Origin: JAWOLE01 sp963815655
Lineage (GTDB): Bacteria; Acidobacteriota; Thermoanaerobaculia; UBA5066; Gp7-AA6
NCBI GenBank assembly: GCA_963815655.1
Contig: CAWFHK010000001.1
Location: 4,278,001-4,342,000 of the forward strand
Reading direction: 5' to 3'
DNA: 64,000 bases
Shown: one piece after another, positions 43,389 through 52,274 of the stretch
Position numbering within the stretch: position 1 is the first letter of the stretch
How the letters are laid out: every line of letters begins with the position of its first letter
Notes under the pieces: model-generated
The model's input: only the letters and a program-made list of their open reading frames with translations
Database searches by the model: none
What the model was told of the DNA's origin: nothing
Program-made: the position numbers and the translations under genes

Positions 43389-45950
43389 TCACTCTTCTTG
43401 CAGCGCCGAGGCGGGCTCGACGCCGGACGCCAGGTAACCGGGATAGATGCCGGCGAGAACCGAGGCCGCGAGGACGAGCAGCGCGGCCGCGGCCAGCCGC
43501 GCGGCCGGGACGTTGACCGAGACCGTCCAGCCGAAGGACTGCGGGTTGATCACCGCGAGGAGCAGGTACGCGAAGCCGGCGGCGGCGGCGAGCGACGCGG
43601 CGGTCCCGGTCGCCCCGGTCAGCCCGGCCTCGATCAGGATCGCGCGGCGCACCTGGCGCTTGCCGGCGCCGATGGCCCGGAGGAGGCCGAAGGAACGCCG
43701 GCGCTCGACCGCCGAGGCGGCGAGCGCGTTGGCGATGCCGAGGATCGAGACCAGCACGGCGATCGCCTCCAGCGCGCGGGTGACGGCGAAGGTCTGATCG
43801 AAGATCCTCAGGACCTCGCGGCGCAGCTCCCGGTTGGTCGAGACGGAGAGCGCGAAGCGCCCCTCCGCCGCGGCGAGGACGCGCTGCCGGAGCGCCCCGG
43901 CGTCCACGCCCGGCGCGGCCGCGACGGCGACGCTCGTCACGCGGGTGTCGCCGAAGAGCGAGAGGAACGACTCCCGGTCGAGCAGGACGGTCCCGCGGTC
44001 GTTGGAGTAATCGCGGTAGACGCCGGCGACGCGCGGCGCTCGGGGGCCCTGCGGCGTCGCCAGGCGGACGCGGTCTCCGACCCCGACGCGGTACCGCCGG
44101 GCAAAAGGCTCGGAGACGAGGACCTCGCCCCGTTCGCGGGCTTCGAGAGCGACGTCCTTGACGTCGCGGCCGTCCAGGAGCGGGAGGCCCCCGATGCGGG
44201 CCACGACGCGGAAGTCGCCGGAGGCGAGGGTGAAGGGGCGTCCGCGCTCGTCCGCCGCGTCGCGCGCCCGGAACGGGTCCACCGCGGCCACGCCCGGGAT
44301 CGCCCGCAGGAACGGAACGATCTCCGGGGGAAGGTCTCCGACGAGCCCGCGGCGTCCGCCGGCGGCGCTCTTGACCCAGAGATCCGAGCGGAGCGTCGTC
44401 TCGACCCAGACGCGCACGGTCTCGCGGATCGAGGAGACCGTCACGATCATCGCCAGCGTCATTCCGAGCGCCATCGCGAGCGACGCGACCGCGATCGCGT
44501 TTCTTGCGAGAGACCCACCGAAGAACTCCACCGCGAGGCGCCCTGAGGCGCCGAAGAGCCGGGTGAGCGGTCCGGCCGCGGCGCGGGAGGCGAGGCGCAC
44601 CAGGATCGGGGCGAGGGCGGCGAGCGCGGCGACCACGAGCAGGACGGCCGCGAATCCGAAGAGCGGAAAGCCGTCGACCGCGCGCGCCCGCGAAGCGGCG
44701 GCCGCGAGAGCGACCAGGATGGCCGCGGCCGCGGCCCGTCCGCGCAGACCCCGGGTCCGGACGGCCTCGATCGAGCCGGGCCGCATGGCGGGAGAGGGCT
44801 CGACGCGCGTGGCCTCGGCCGCCGGCAGGAGCGTCGCGAGGAGGGCGGCGGCCATTCCCGCGGCCGCGGCGAGGCCGGCCGCCGGGAGGTAACCGGCCGC
44901 GGCGATCTTCGCGGTCGGAAGGTAGACGTTCGACACGGTGCCGGCGACGCTCGCGAGCGCCGCCCGCGCGAGGAAGATCCCGCCGGCTTCCCCGAGGAGC
45001 GTTCCCACGAGGCCCACGCCGAGGCCTTCCGCCAGGAAGACGGCGAAGATCGAGGCGCGGGCGGCGCCGATCGCCCGCAGCGTGGCGATCTCGGGGCGGC
45101 GCCGCAGGACCGAGATCGAGACGGCATTGGCGATCAGGAACGCGGCGACGAGAAGCGTGAGCGAGGCCAGCGCGTTCAGGTTGAAACGGAAGGCGCGCAC
45201 CATCCTGTCGGCGGTTTCCGCCGATCGCCCCGGAGGCTGCAGCGTCAGGCCGGAGGGGAGCGCGGCCCGGATCCTCGCGGCGATCGCCCGGCGCGGCTCC
45301 CCGGGATCGAGCACGATGTCCACCCGGTCGAGAAGGCCCTCCTTGCCGAGGAGCCTCTGCGCCGTGAAGATGTCCGTGACGAGGAGATCGCTTCCGGCGG
45401 CGCGCGCGACGCCCGAGAGATCGAGCAGGCCCGCGACCGTCACGGTGCGCCGGACGCCGCCGGCCACGATGCCGAGCGTTCTTCCCGCCGCGAGCCGGTG
45501 ACGGCGGGCGAAGCTCTCCGGGACGAACACGGAGTCGGGCGCGGCCAGGAGGTCCGCCGGGCGGGAGCCGGGGAGGAGCCTCATCTCGCGCACGGCGCCG
45601 TCGCCTCCCGGGTCCACTCCGAGGATCTGGGCGATGTCTCCCGATCCGTCCGCGACGACCGCGGTTCCGGTGACCGCCGGCGAGAAGGAGCCGCATTCCC
45701 AGAGAAAGGCGAGCCGCTCGAGCGCCGCGGCCGGCACTCCCGTCACACCGGTGACGACGAAGTCGCTCTTCCCCGAGAGCGAGGCGGCCGCCTCGCGGAA
45801 GGACTCCGTCACGCTCCGGTTCGCGTGCTGGATCGCCGCCGCCGCCGCGACGCCGACGGCGACGCCCAGGACCGGCAGGATCGCCCTCTGCGGGCGGCGC
45901 CTCGCCGGCCCCGTGACGAGCGCGCGAACGAGAAGAGCCATGCCCTTCAT
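43389..45950 (-). CDS. ABC transporter permease, FtsX/MacB-like with two FtsX domains
   Basis: 853 aa. Ten membrane helices in the two-FtsX arrangement: an N-terminal helix, a large periplasmic domain (about 45-265), three helices, a short linker with two helices, a second periplasmic domain (about 490-710), and three helices. The two conserved cytoplasmic loops (RRRPEIATLRAIGAARASIF and ERRRSFGLLRAIGAGKRQVR) are the FtsX signatures. It works with the ATPase at 45947 (overlap ATGA) as an ABC exporter of lipids or lipoprotein, AttFG/LolCDE-like. It ends 11 bases before the AttH-like start. Confidence 0.9.
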   Translation of the reverse strand: MKGMALLVRALVTGPARRRPQRAILPVLGVAVGVAAAAAIQHANRSVTESFREAAASLSGKSDFVVTGVTGVPAAALERLAFLWECGSFSPAVTGTAVVADGSGDIAQILGVDPGGDGAVREMRLLPGSRPADLLAAPDSVFVPESFARRHRLAAGRTLGIVAGGVRRTVTVAGLLDLSGVARAAGSDLLVTDIFTAQRLLGKEGLLDRVDIVLDPGEPRRAIAARIRAALPSGLTLQPPGRSAETADRMVRAFRFNLNALASLTLLVAAFLIANAVSISVLRRRPEIATLRAIGAARASIFAVFLAEGLGVGLVGTLLGEAGGIFLARAALASVAGTVSNVYLPTAKIAAAGYLPAAGLAAAAGMAAALLATLLPAAEATRVEPSPAMRPGSIEAVRTRGLRGRAAAAAILVALAAAASRARAVDGFPLFGFAAVLLVVAALAALAPILVRLASRAAAGPLTRLFGASGRLAVEFFGGSLARNAIAVASLAMALGMTLAMIVTVSSIRETVRVWVETTLRSDLWVKSAAGGRRGLVGDLPPEIVPFLRAIPGVAAVDPFRARDAADERGRPFTLASGDFRVVARIGGLPLLDGRDVKDVALEARERGEVLVSEPFARRYRVGVGDRVRLATPQGPRAPRVAGVYRDYSNDRGTVLLDRESFLSLFGDTRVTSVAVAAAPGVDAGALRQRVLAAAEGRFALSVSTNRELRREVLRIFDQTFAVTRALEAIAVLVSILGIANALAASAVERRRSFGLLRAIGAGKRQVRRAILIEAGLTGATGTAASLAAAAGFAYLLLAVINPQSFGWTVSVNVPAARLAAAALLVLAASVLAGIYPGYLASGVEPASALQEE

Positions 45951-46621
45951 CCGGAGACGATCCTCCCGTCGCGGATCTCCACGATCCGTTCCGCTCGGCC
46001 CGCGGCGGCGGGGGAGTGCGTGGCCAGGACGAGCGTCACCCCGCGTTCGCGGCGGATCTCGTCGAGGAGGGCCAGGACCTGGCTGCCGTTGGCGCTGTCG
46101 AGGTTCCCGGTGGGCTCGTCGGCGAGGAGCAGCCTCGCGCCGGAGGAGAGGGCGCGGGCGATCGCGACGCGCTGCATCTCGCCGCCGGAGAGCTCGTAGG
46201 GGTGGGCGGCGGCGCGGGCGAGCAGCCCCACGCGATCGAGCAGGTCCCGCGCCCGGTTCGCGGCGTCGGGGCGGCCGTCCAGGGCCAGCGGCAGCTCGAC
46301 GTTCTCGCGAATCGTGATGTGCGGCAGGAGATTGAAGAACTGGAACACGAGGCCGGCGTCGCGCCGCCGGTACAGCGTCAGGTCCCCGTCGGAGAGGGTC
46401 CCGAGGCCGCGGCCGGCGACCGAGATGGCCCCGGAGGTCGGCCGGTCGATCCCGCCCAGCAGGTGGAGGAGCGTGGACTTGCCCCCGCCCGACGGCCCGA
46501 CGACGGCGAGGAACTCGCCCGGTGCGACTTCCAGGTCCACCGCTTCCAGCGCGACGACCGGCCGGGCGCCCGGATAGACCTTCCGCAGCGCCCGGCAGGA
46601 GACGCCCGGAGGTCCCGTCAC
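45947..46621 (-). CDS. ABC transporter ATP-binding protein, LolD-like
   Basis: 224 aa from GTG 46621. The frame stays open upstream into an interspersed element, so the start is uncertain. GPSGGGKST (42-50) is Walker A, LSGGEMQR the signature, LLLADEPTGNLDS the Walker B and D-loop. This is the LolD/MacB class that drives FtsX permeases, not solute transport. The stop overlaps the permease ATG. Confidence 0.9.
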   Translation of the reverse strand: MTGPPGVSCRALRKVYPGARPVVALEAVDLEVAPGEFLAVVGPSGGGKSTLLHLLGGIDRPTSGAISVAGRGLGTLSDGDLTLYRRRDAGLVFQFFNLLPHITIRENVELPLALDGRPDAANRARDLLDRVGLLARAAAHPYELSGGEMQRVAIARALSSGARLLLADEPTGNLDSANGSQVLALLDEIRRERGVTLVLATHSPAAAGRAERIVEIRDGRIVSG

Positions 46622-46670
46622 ATCGCGCGGCGCCACCCGGCCAGAATACCGGAGAGAATCGCCGCTCGCC

Positions 46671-46747
46671 CTGTCATCGCGACGAAGGCTCTGCCTGGCA
46701 GCCACAGGGGAGACGGAGCAGATCCCTCGCTTCGCTCGGGATGACAG
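46671..46747. mobile_element. 77-base interspersed element of the CHPERSEG type
   Basis: Ends ctgtcatc and gatgacag form an inverted repeat. The right half (gatccctcgcttcgctcggg, minus-strand translation CHPERSEGS) matches a widely recurring intergenic repeat of the TCATCC-gagcgaagcgag type seen in many bacterial genomes. The left half (gcgacgaaggctctgcc) is the degenerate partner. It could be a small non-autonomous element; it lies between LolD-like and Wzm-like genes. Confidence 0.6.
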
Positions 46748-46762
46748 GTTTGCGTAAGTGCC

Positions 46763-46786
46763 AGCTGACAGCTGAGAGCTGATAGC
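46763..46786. repeat. Heptamer array, word AGCTGAN
   Basis: agctgac, agctgag, agctgat, then agctt. A short array without a long inverted arm, ending nine bases before the Wzm-like ATG. The same word recurs at 48518 and 60482. Confidence 0.7.
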
Positions 46787-46794
46787 TTCTTCCC

Positions 46795-47586
46795 ATGCTT
46801 CCTCTGGTGAGGACGTGGCGCAACCGGGCGCTCGTCACAGCGCTGACGCGGCGGGAGCTCGCCGCCCGCTACCGCGGGGGACTCCTCGGGTACCTCTGGT
46901 CGCTCGTCAATCCGCTGCTCCTGCTGGCGGTGTACGCCACGGTCTTCCGCCTCGTCTTCGCGCCGCGCGCCGACGTGCGCCCCTACGCCCTCTTCCTCTT
47001 CATCGGCGTGCTGGCCTGGGGGTTCGTCTCCTCGGCGCTCATGGACTCCGCCGAGACCTTCCGCGCGAACGGTCCGCTGCTGCGCAAGACGACCGTGGCA
47101 CCGGAGGTCTTCCCGGCGTCGGCCGTCGGCGCGCGCCTGTCCCACCTGTTCCTCGCGCTCCCGGTCCTCGCCGCCGCGATCCTCTACTCGGCCTTCCGCG
47201 GGAGCGTCGCTCCGGGTCTCGCGGCGCTGGCCTTTCCGGCGGTCCTCGCGCTCCTGGCGCTGACCGTGTTCGGGCTCGCCCTGGCGATCTCGGCGCTCGC
47301 CGTGCATTTCGCCGACATCCGCGACGTCATCTCCAATCTGCTGACGCTCGCGTTCTTCCTGACCCCGGTCCTCTACCCGACGGCTTCGGTCCCGGAGCGG
47401 TACCGGGGGCTGCTTCGCGTCAACCCTTTTTCCACGTATTTCGCGGCTCTCCACGACAGCCTCTTCTTCTTCCGGCCGATCGCGCCGGCGGAGTGGGCCT
47501 GGATGGCCGGGATCACCGCGCTGTCGCTCGCCCTGGGAGCGCTCGTCTTCGAGCGCCTTCGCGACTCGATCGCGGAGGAGGCCTAG
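46795..47586 (+). CDS. ABC-2 type transporter permease (polysaccharide export, Wzm-like)
   Basis: 263 aa, six membrane helices. LVTALTRRELAARYRGGLLGYLW is the ABC-2 cytoplasmic N-terminus, and PVLYPTASVPERYRGLLRVNP, HFADIRDVI the conserved polysaccharide-export loops. It pairs with the Wzt-like ATPase 155 bases on to flip undecaprenyl-linked glycans across the inner membrane. arnB to arnD follow on the same strand. Confidence 0.9.
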   Translation: MLPLVRTWRNRALVTALTRRELAARYRGGLLGYLWSLVNPLLLLAVYATVFRLVFAPRADVRPYALFLFIGVLAWGFVSSALMDSAETFRANGPLLRKTTVAPEVFPASAVGARLSHLFLALPVLAAAILYSAFRGSVAPGLAALAFPAVLALLALTVFGLALAISALAVHFADIRDVISNLLTLAFFLTPVLYPTASVPERYRGLLRVNPFSTYFAALHDSLFFFRPIAPAEWAWMAGITALSLALGALVFERLRDSIAEEA

Positions 47587-47587
47587 G

Positions 47588-47703
47588 TGGGACGGGGAGA
47601 CGGGGGGACTGGGCGACTGGGGGAGGGGAGGGACTGGGGGACGGGGAGACGGGCAGTCGGGAAAGAGATCACCCGGTCGCCCAGTCTCCCGCTCTCCCAG
47701 TCC
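47588..47703. repeat. G-rich heptamer hairpin element
   Basis: The plus strand is GGGGAGAC / GGGGGACT-type words in the left arm (47588-47660), core aaagagatcacccggtc, then inverted cgcccagtctcccgctctcccagtcc in the right arm. The word boundaries are less regular than in the other elements. It fills the gap between the permease and the ATPase. Confidence 0.75.
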
Positions 47704-47741
47704 GCTTCTCAAGCGGATGACAGTTCCTTGCGAGAAGAACT

Positions 47742-49013
47742 ATGAGTACCGCCATACACGTGGATGCGGTGACCAAGCTCTACCGTCGCTACGGGCGCAG
47801 GCACACCGTCGGGACCCTCAAGTCGGCGCTGCTCTCGGGGATGGGGCGGCGGGCGCTGTCGCCGGACGCGTCGGTGCCCGCGATCGTCGATCTGTCCTTC
47901 GAGGTTGCCGCCGGCGAGATGGTCGGCGTCATCGGGCCCAACGGCTCGGGCAAGTCCACCCTCCTGAAGCTCCTGGCCGGCATCGTGCGGCCGACCCGCG
48001 GATCGGTCGAGGTCCGCGGCCGCCTGGCGGCCCTGCTGGAGCTCGGCGCCGGGTTCCACCCGGAGATCTCGGGGCGCGAGAACATCGAGATCAACGGCCT
48101 GCTCCTCGGCCTCTCCCGCCGCCAGATCGCGGAGCGCTTCGACGCGATCGTGCGCTTCGCAGAGCTCGAGGAGTTTCTCGACGCGCCGCTCAAGACCTAC
48201 TCCTCCGGCATGGCCGTGCGCCTGGGGTTCTCGATCGCCGCGCACAGCGATCCCGACGTCCTCCTGGTGGACGAGGTGCTCGCGGTCGGGGACGAGGCCT
48301 TCTCGCACCGCTGCCTGGAGAAATTCGCGGAGTTCGAGCGCGCGGGCAAGACGATTCTGGTCGTGTCCCATGACCTCGCCCTCGTTTCGGAGCGGTGCCG
48401 GCGGGCGATCTGGCTCGACCGCGGGCGCCTCCAGACGGACGGGCCGGCGCGGGAGACCGTCGCCCTCTACCGCGAGCGGGTCGCGGCGGAGGAGGGGGAA
48501 CGGCGAAGAGAAGCTTTCAGCTATCAGCTCTCGGCTCTCGGCTCCGAGGGCCCGGTTCCCGAGAAGCCGGCGCGGATCGGTTCCGGGGCGGTGGTCGTGG
48601 AGGAGGTGACGCTGCTCGACGGCGCGGGGCGGCCGGCGGGGCGAATCGTCTCGGGGGAGCCGGCGGCTCTCCAGATGCGCGTCCGCGCGGCGGCGCGTCT
48701 CTCCGATTTCGTCTTCGGCTTCGCGATCGCCACGGTCTCCGGGGAGAGCGTCTTCGGCTCGAACACGGACGTCGACGGCTTCCGGCCCGGGCAGTTCGAC
48801 GGCGAGGGGCGGGTCACGCTGGAAATCCCGGCGTTCGCGCTCGGCCCGGGCACGTATTCTCTCGACGCGGCCGCCCACGCGCGGGACGGCGCGCCCTACG
48901 ACTACCGCCGCGACGCGCTGCGCTTCGAGGTGACGGCCGATCGCCCGGTCGCGGGCGTCTGGAATCCGCAGCGACGCTGGAGCTTCGACGGGCCGATCCG
49001 CTGGGAGCCGTGA
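47742..49013 (+). CDS. ABC transporter ATP-binding protein with Wzt-type C-terminal domain
   Basis: 423 aa. Residues 1-240 are the ATPase: GPNGSGKST (65-73), YSSGM signature near 156 and LLVDEVLAVGDEAF (Walker B) near 180. Residues about 280-420 are a beta-sandwich of the Wzt C-terminal glycan-binding type (GSGAVVVEEVTLLDG, RGAPYDYRRDALRFEV). The linker (about residues 258-270) is encoded by a heptamer array. It drives export of a polymer together with the permease at 46795, and its C-terminal domain probably recognises the cap of the glycan chain. Confidence 0.9.
   Translation: MSTAIHVDAVTKLYRRYGRRHTVGTLKSALLSGMGRRALSPDASVPAIVDLSFEVAAGEMVGVIGPNGSGKSTLLKLLAGIVRPTRGSVEVRGRLAALLELGAGFHPEISGRENIEINGLLLGLSRRQIAERFDAIVRFAELEEFLDAPLKTYSSGMAVRLGFSIAAHSDPDVLLVDEVLAVGDEAFSHRCLEKFAEFERAGKTILVVSHDLALVSERCRRAIWLDRGRLQTDGPARETVALYRERVAAEEGERRREAFSYQLSALGSEGPVPEKPARIGSGAVVVEEVTLLDGAGRPAGRIVSGEPAALQMRVRAAARLSDFVFGFAIATVSGESVFGSNTDVDGFRPGQFDGEGRVTLEIPAFALGPGTYSLDAAAHARDGAPYDYRRDALRFEVTADRPVAGVWNPQRRWSFDGPIRWEP
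48518..48545. repeat. Heptamer array in the wzt-like gene
   Basis: cagctat, cagctct, cggctct, cggctcc: four heptamers inside the coding sequence, encoding about residues 260-268 (QLSALGSE). Same word family as 46763 and 60482. Confidence 0.75.
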
Positions 49014-49127
49014 CGGCCTCGCGGCCCCTCTATTCGGCCAGCCCGTCGGCCTCTTCCGGGTCGTGATCTGCGCCACCGGCACGGAATATCTTTCCCGCCG
49101 CAATCGGAGCAACCAGAGGAGCCCGAA

Positions 49128-49196
49128 GTCCAAAGTCCAAGGTGGACGGGAAAAGAACTTCGCTACTTTGGACCCTGGACCTTGAACCTTGGACCC
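49128..49196. repeat. Heptamer hairpin element, word GTCCAAA / TTTGGAC
   Basis: Left arm gtccaaa, gtccaag; core gtggacgggaaaagaacttc of about 25 bases; right arm tttggac, cctggac, cttgaac, cttggac. Sits in the 212-base gap between the wzt-like gene and arnB. Same word as at 32095. Confidence 0.85.
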
Positions 49197-49225
49197 TTTC
49201 GATCCCGGCTACAATCGCCACCCGA

Positions 49226-50389
49226 ATGCGCAACACCTTCCTTCCGTTCGCCCGGCCTGCTCTGGGCGAGGAGGAGATCGCCGAGGTCGTGGACACGCTC
49301 CGTTCGGGGTGGATCACGACCGGGCCCAAGGTCGAGAAGTTCACCGCGGCGTTCGCGGACTACGTCGGCGGCCGCTTCGCCGTTCCGGTCTCTTCCGCGA
49401 CGGCGGGGCTGCACGTGGCGCTGCTCGCTCTCGGCGTCGGGCCGGGGGATGAGGTCGTGACGACGCCCCTGACCTTCGTCGCGACGCTCAACACGATCGT
49501 GCACTGCGGCGCGATCCCCGTCCTGGCGGACATCGACGCCGAGACCCTGAACGTCCGGGTCGAGGAGATCGAGAAGCGCCTGACGCCGAGGACGAGAGCG
49601 ATCGTTCCGGTGCACTATGTCGGCCAGCCCGCGGACCTCGATCCGATCCTCGCGCTCGCGGCCGGGTCCGGTGTCGCCGTCCTCGAGGACGCCGCGCACG
49701 CGGTCGGCGCCGAGTACAAGGGGAGGAAAATCGGTTCCTTCCCGACGACGTCGGTCTTCTCCTTTCACCCGAACAAGAACATGACGACGGGAGAAGGGGG
49801 AATGGTGGTGACCGACGAAGAGGCGGTCTTCGAGAAGGCCTCGCTCCTGAAGTTCCACGGCATGGACCGGGAGTCGTGGAAGCGCTTCGCCAAGTCGGGC
49901 AGTCCCCGCTACGATGTCGCGCTGCCGGGGTTCAAGTACAACATGATGGACATCCAGGCGGCGCTCGGCCTCCACCAGCTCCCCCGACTGGAAGGGTTCC
50001 TCGCCGAGCGCACGCGGCTGGCCGCACGATACGACGAGCTCCTCGCGGGCCTGCCGGGCCTGATCCTGCCGCAGCGCGTCGCCTACCCGGTCCGGCACGC
50101 CTGGCACCTCTACACTCCGCTCGTGGACATCGACCGGCTGACGATCTCGCGCGACCGCTTCATGGAGGAGCTGAAGAAACGCAACATCGGCTCGGGGCTC
50201 CATTACACGGCGGCGCACGAGTTCTCCTACTACGCGGAGCGCTTCGGCTGGCGGCCGGAGGATTTCCCGGAGGCGCACTTCGTCTCCGAGAGGATCGTCT
50301 CGCTCCCGCTCTTCCCGGGCCTCGCCCGGGAGGACCAGGACGACGTCGTCGGAGCGATCCGGGAGATCCTCCAGGAGTTTCGCCGGTGA
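49226..50389 (+). CDS. arnB: UDP-4-amino-4-deoxy-L-arabinose--oxoglutarate aminotransferase
   Basis: 387 aa from ATG 49226. A DegT/DnrJ/EryC1/StrS PLP aminotransferase: FARPALGEEEIAEVVDTLRS start, PVHYVGQPADLDPILALA, and SFHPNKNMTTGEGGM with the PLP-binding Lys184. It transfers an amino group to UDP-Ara4O to make UDP-Ara4N. Its identity comes from being directly upstream of arnC, arnA (two parts) and arnD. A GTGA overlap couples it with arnC. Confidence 0.9.
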   Translation: MRNTFLPFARPALGEEEIAEVVDTLRSGWITTGPKVEKFTAAFADYVGGRFAVPVSSATAGLHVALLALGVGPGDEVVTTPLTFVATLNTIVHCGAIPVLADIDAETLNVRVEEIEKRLTPRTRAIVPVHYVGQPADLDPILALAAGSGVAVLEDAAHAVGAEYKGRKIGSFPTTSVFSFHPNKNMTTGEGGMVVTDEEAVFEKASLLKFHGMDRESWKRFAKSGSPRYDVALPGFKYNMMDIQAALGLHQLPRLEGFLAERTRLAARYDELLAGLPGLILPQRVAYPVRHAWHLYTPLVDIDRLTISRDRFMEELKKRNIGSGLHYTAAHEFSYYAERFGWRPEDFPEAHFVSERIVSLPLFPGLAREDQDDVVGAIREILQEFRR

Positions 50390-51366
50390 AGGTTTCCGTC
50401 GTCGTGCCGATTTTCAACGAGGGGGCGAACCTGGAGGAGTTCCTCCGGCGGCTCACCGCCGTGATGGACGGCCGCGGAGAGCCGTACGAGACGATCCTCG
50501 TGGACGACGGGAGCCGCGACCGGTCGCTCGAGATCCTGAAGTCCTGGGCGTCGCGCCGCGCCGACTCGCTGCGTGTCCTCGAGCTGTCGCGCAATTTCGG
50601 ACAGCACCAGGCGATCCTCGCGGGGTTCCGCGACGTCACGGGGGACGTCGTCGTCACGCTCGACGCCGATCTCCAGAACCCTCCCGAGGAGATCCCGAAG
50701 CTCCTCGAGAAGTTCGGGGAGGGCTTCGACGTCGTGGGCGGCGTGCGGCGCCACCGGCAGGACTCCTGGCCGCGGCGGCTGGCCTCGGCCCTCGTCAACC
50801 GGGTGACGGTCTCGATCACGCGCATGCACCTGACGGACTTCGGATGCATGCTGCGGGCCTATTCCCGCGACGTCGTGGAGGAGATAAACCGGTGCGACGA
50901 GGCCTCCACCTTCATTCCGGCGCTGGCGCAGACCTTCGCGCGCCGGCCGACCGAGATCGAGGTCGCGCATGCCCCGCGCGTCCGAGGAGAATCGGCCTAC
51001 TCCTTCTACCGCCTGATCCGCCTGAACTTCGACCTGATGACCGGGTTCTCCTCCGTGCCCATCCAGCTCTTCGGCCTGCTCGGAAGCGCGGTCGCCCTGG
51101 GGGGCATCGCGTTCGGCGCCTTCCTCTTCGTTCGGCGACTGATCGTGGGCGCCGAGGTCGAAGGAGTCTTCACGCTCTTCGCGATTCTCTTTACACTGCT
51201 CGGCATCGCGATGGCGGGATTGGGCATCGTCGGCGAATATGTCGGCCGCATCTACGAGCAGGTGCGCGGCCGGCCGCGCTTCTCGGTGCGCCGCGTCTAC
51301 GGCCTGCGCGCCGCCGGCGCGTCGAGGGTCGAGAGTCGGGAGTCGAGAGTCGGGGAGGGCTCATGA
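50386..51366 (+). CDS. arnC: Undecaprenyl-phosphate Ara4FN transferase
   Basis: 326 aa from GTG 50386. GT2 fold: VVPIFNEGANLEEF, ILVDDGSRDRSLEIL, TLDADLQNPPEEIPKL (DxD) and LSRNFGQHQAILAGF, all ArnC/DPM1-like. Two C-terminal membrane helices (about 225-285). It loads formylated Ara4N onto undecaprenyl phosphate. The final 14 residues (RVESRESRVGEGS) come from a heptamer repeat, absent in known ArnC, so are probably dispensable. Overlaps the next gene (ATGA). Confidence 0.9.
   Translation: MKVSVVVPIFNEGANLEEFLRRLTAVMDGRGEPYETILVDDGSRDRSLEILKSWASRRADSLRVLELSRNFGQHQAILAGFRDVTGDVVVTLDADLQNPPEEIPKLLEKFGEGFDVVGGVRRHRQDSWPRRLASALVNRVTVSITRMHLTDFGCMLRAYSRDVVEEINRCDEASTFIPALAQTFARRPTEIEVAHAPRVRGESAYSFYRLIRLNFDLMTGFSSVPIQLFGLLGSAVALGGIAFGAFLFVRRLIVGAEVEGVFTLFAILFTLLGIAMAGLGIVGEYVGRIYEQVRGRPRFSVRRVYGLRAAGASRVESRESRVGEGS
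51321..51355. repeat. Heptamer array, word GTCGAGA, in the 3' end of arnC
   Basis: gtcgagg, gtcgaga, gtcggga, gtcgaga, gtcgggg: five tandem heptamers coding for about residues 313-323 of ArnC, nine bases before its stop. Confidence 0.85.
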
Positions 51367-52274
51367 CGCGCATTGCCGTTTTCGCCTACTCGGACATGGG
51401 GCACGCCTGCCTGAAATTCCTGCTCGAGCGGGGGGAAGACGTGGCGCTCGTCGCGACGCACGCCGACGACCCCGGCGAGCCGCGCTGGTTCGACAGCGTC
51501 GCGGAGCTGGCGCGCTCGCGCGGGATCGAGCCGCTGATCGTGGAGGACCCGCGCGACCCGGCGGCGATCGCCCGAGTGAAGGCCGCGGGGCCGGAGCTTC
51601 TCTTTTCCTTCTACTACCGGGGCATCCTTCCGGCGGAGGTCCTCGCGCTGCCAAGACTGGGCGCCTACAACGTTCACGGCTCGCTCCTTCCCGCCTACCG
51701 CGGCCGCGCCCCGGTCAACTGGGCCGTCCTTCGCGGCGAGAAGACGACCGGGGCGACGCTCCACGTCATGACCGGGAAGCCGGACGCGGGCGACATCGTG
51801 GACCAGGAGGAGGTGCCGATCGGTCCCGACGACACGGCGCTCGAAGTGCAGCGGCGCGTCACGGCGGCGGCCGTGAAGATCCTGGAGCGGCGAGTGGGGG
51901 ACCTGAAGAAGGGGACGGCCCCGCGCCGCCCGCAGAAGGAAGACGCCGCCACGACGTTTCCGAAGCGGCGGCCGGAGGACGGGCGCATCGGGTGGAACCG
52001 GACCGCCGAGGAGGTCCACAACCTCGTCCGCGCGGTGACGCACCCGTATCCCGGCGCGTTCACGGAGATCTTCGGCGGCAAGACGTTCCTCTGGAAGACG
52101 AAGCTCCCGCACCTGGGCGCGCACGACAACTTCCCCGGCCAGATCCGCACCGAGCGCGGCCGCCTGTACGTGGCCTGCGAGGACGACCGGTACGTGGAGA
52201 TCCTGCGCATCCAGAGGGAAGGGGAGGAGGAGAAGGACGCCAGCGCCTTCATTCCCGGGTTGCGCGCGCGATGA
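51363..52274 (+). CDS. arnA: UDP-Ara4N formyltransferase (ArnA N-terminal domain as its own protein)
   Basis: 303 aa. The sequence matches the formyltransferase half of E. coli ArnA: VFAYSDMGHACLKFLLERG, the catalytic Asn103-x-His105 in YNVHGSLLPAYRGR and Asp141 in KPDAGDIVDQ. It puts a formyl group from N10-formyltetrahydrofolate on UDP-Ara4N. In enteric bacteria this is fused to the dehydrogenase domain; here it is a separate gene with an ATGA overlap to that domain. Confidence 0.9.
   Translation: MTRIAVFAYSDMGHACLKFLLERGEDVALVATHADDPGEPRWFDSVAELARSRGIEPLIVEDPRDPAAIARVKAAGPELLFSFYYRGILPAEVLALPRLGAYNVHGSLLPAYRGRAPVNWAVLRGEKTTGATLHVMTGKPDAGDIVDQEEVPIGPDDTALEVQRRVTAAAVKILERRVGDLKKGTAPRRPQKEDAATTFPKRRPEDGRIGWNRTAEEVHNLVRAVTHPYPGAFTEIFGGKTFLWKTKLPHLGAHDNFPGQIRTERGRLYVACEDDRYVEILRIQREGEEEKDASAFIPGLRAR

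Noticed and set aside
46622..46705. Longer start for the LolD-like ATPase
   Set aside because: The extra residues are coded by the CHPERSEG-type element; the ABC domain begins after GTG 46621.
49142..49225. Upstream start for arnB
   Set aside because: The extra residues come from the TTTGGAC element and are absent from the aminotransferase family; ATG 49226 fits.
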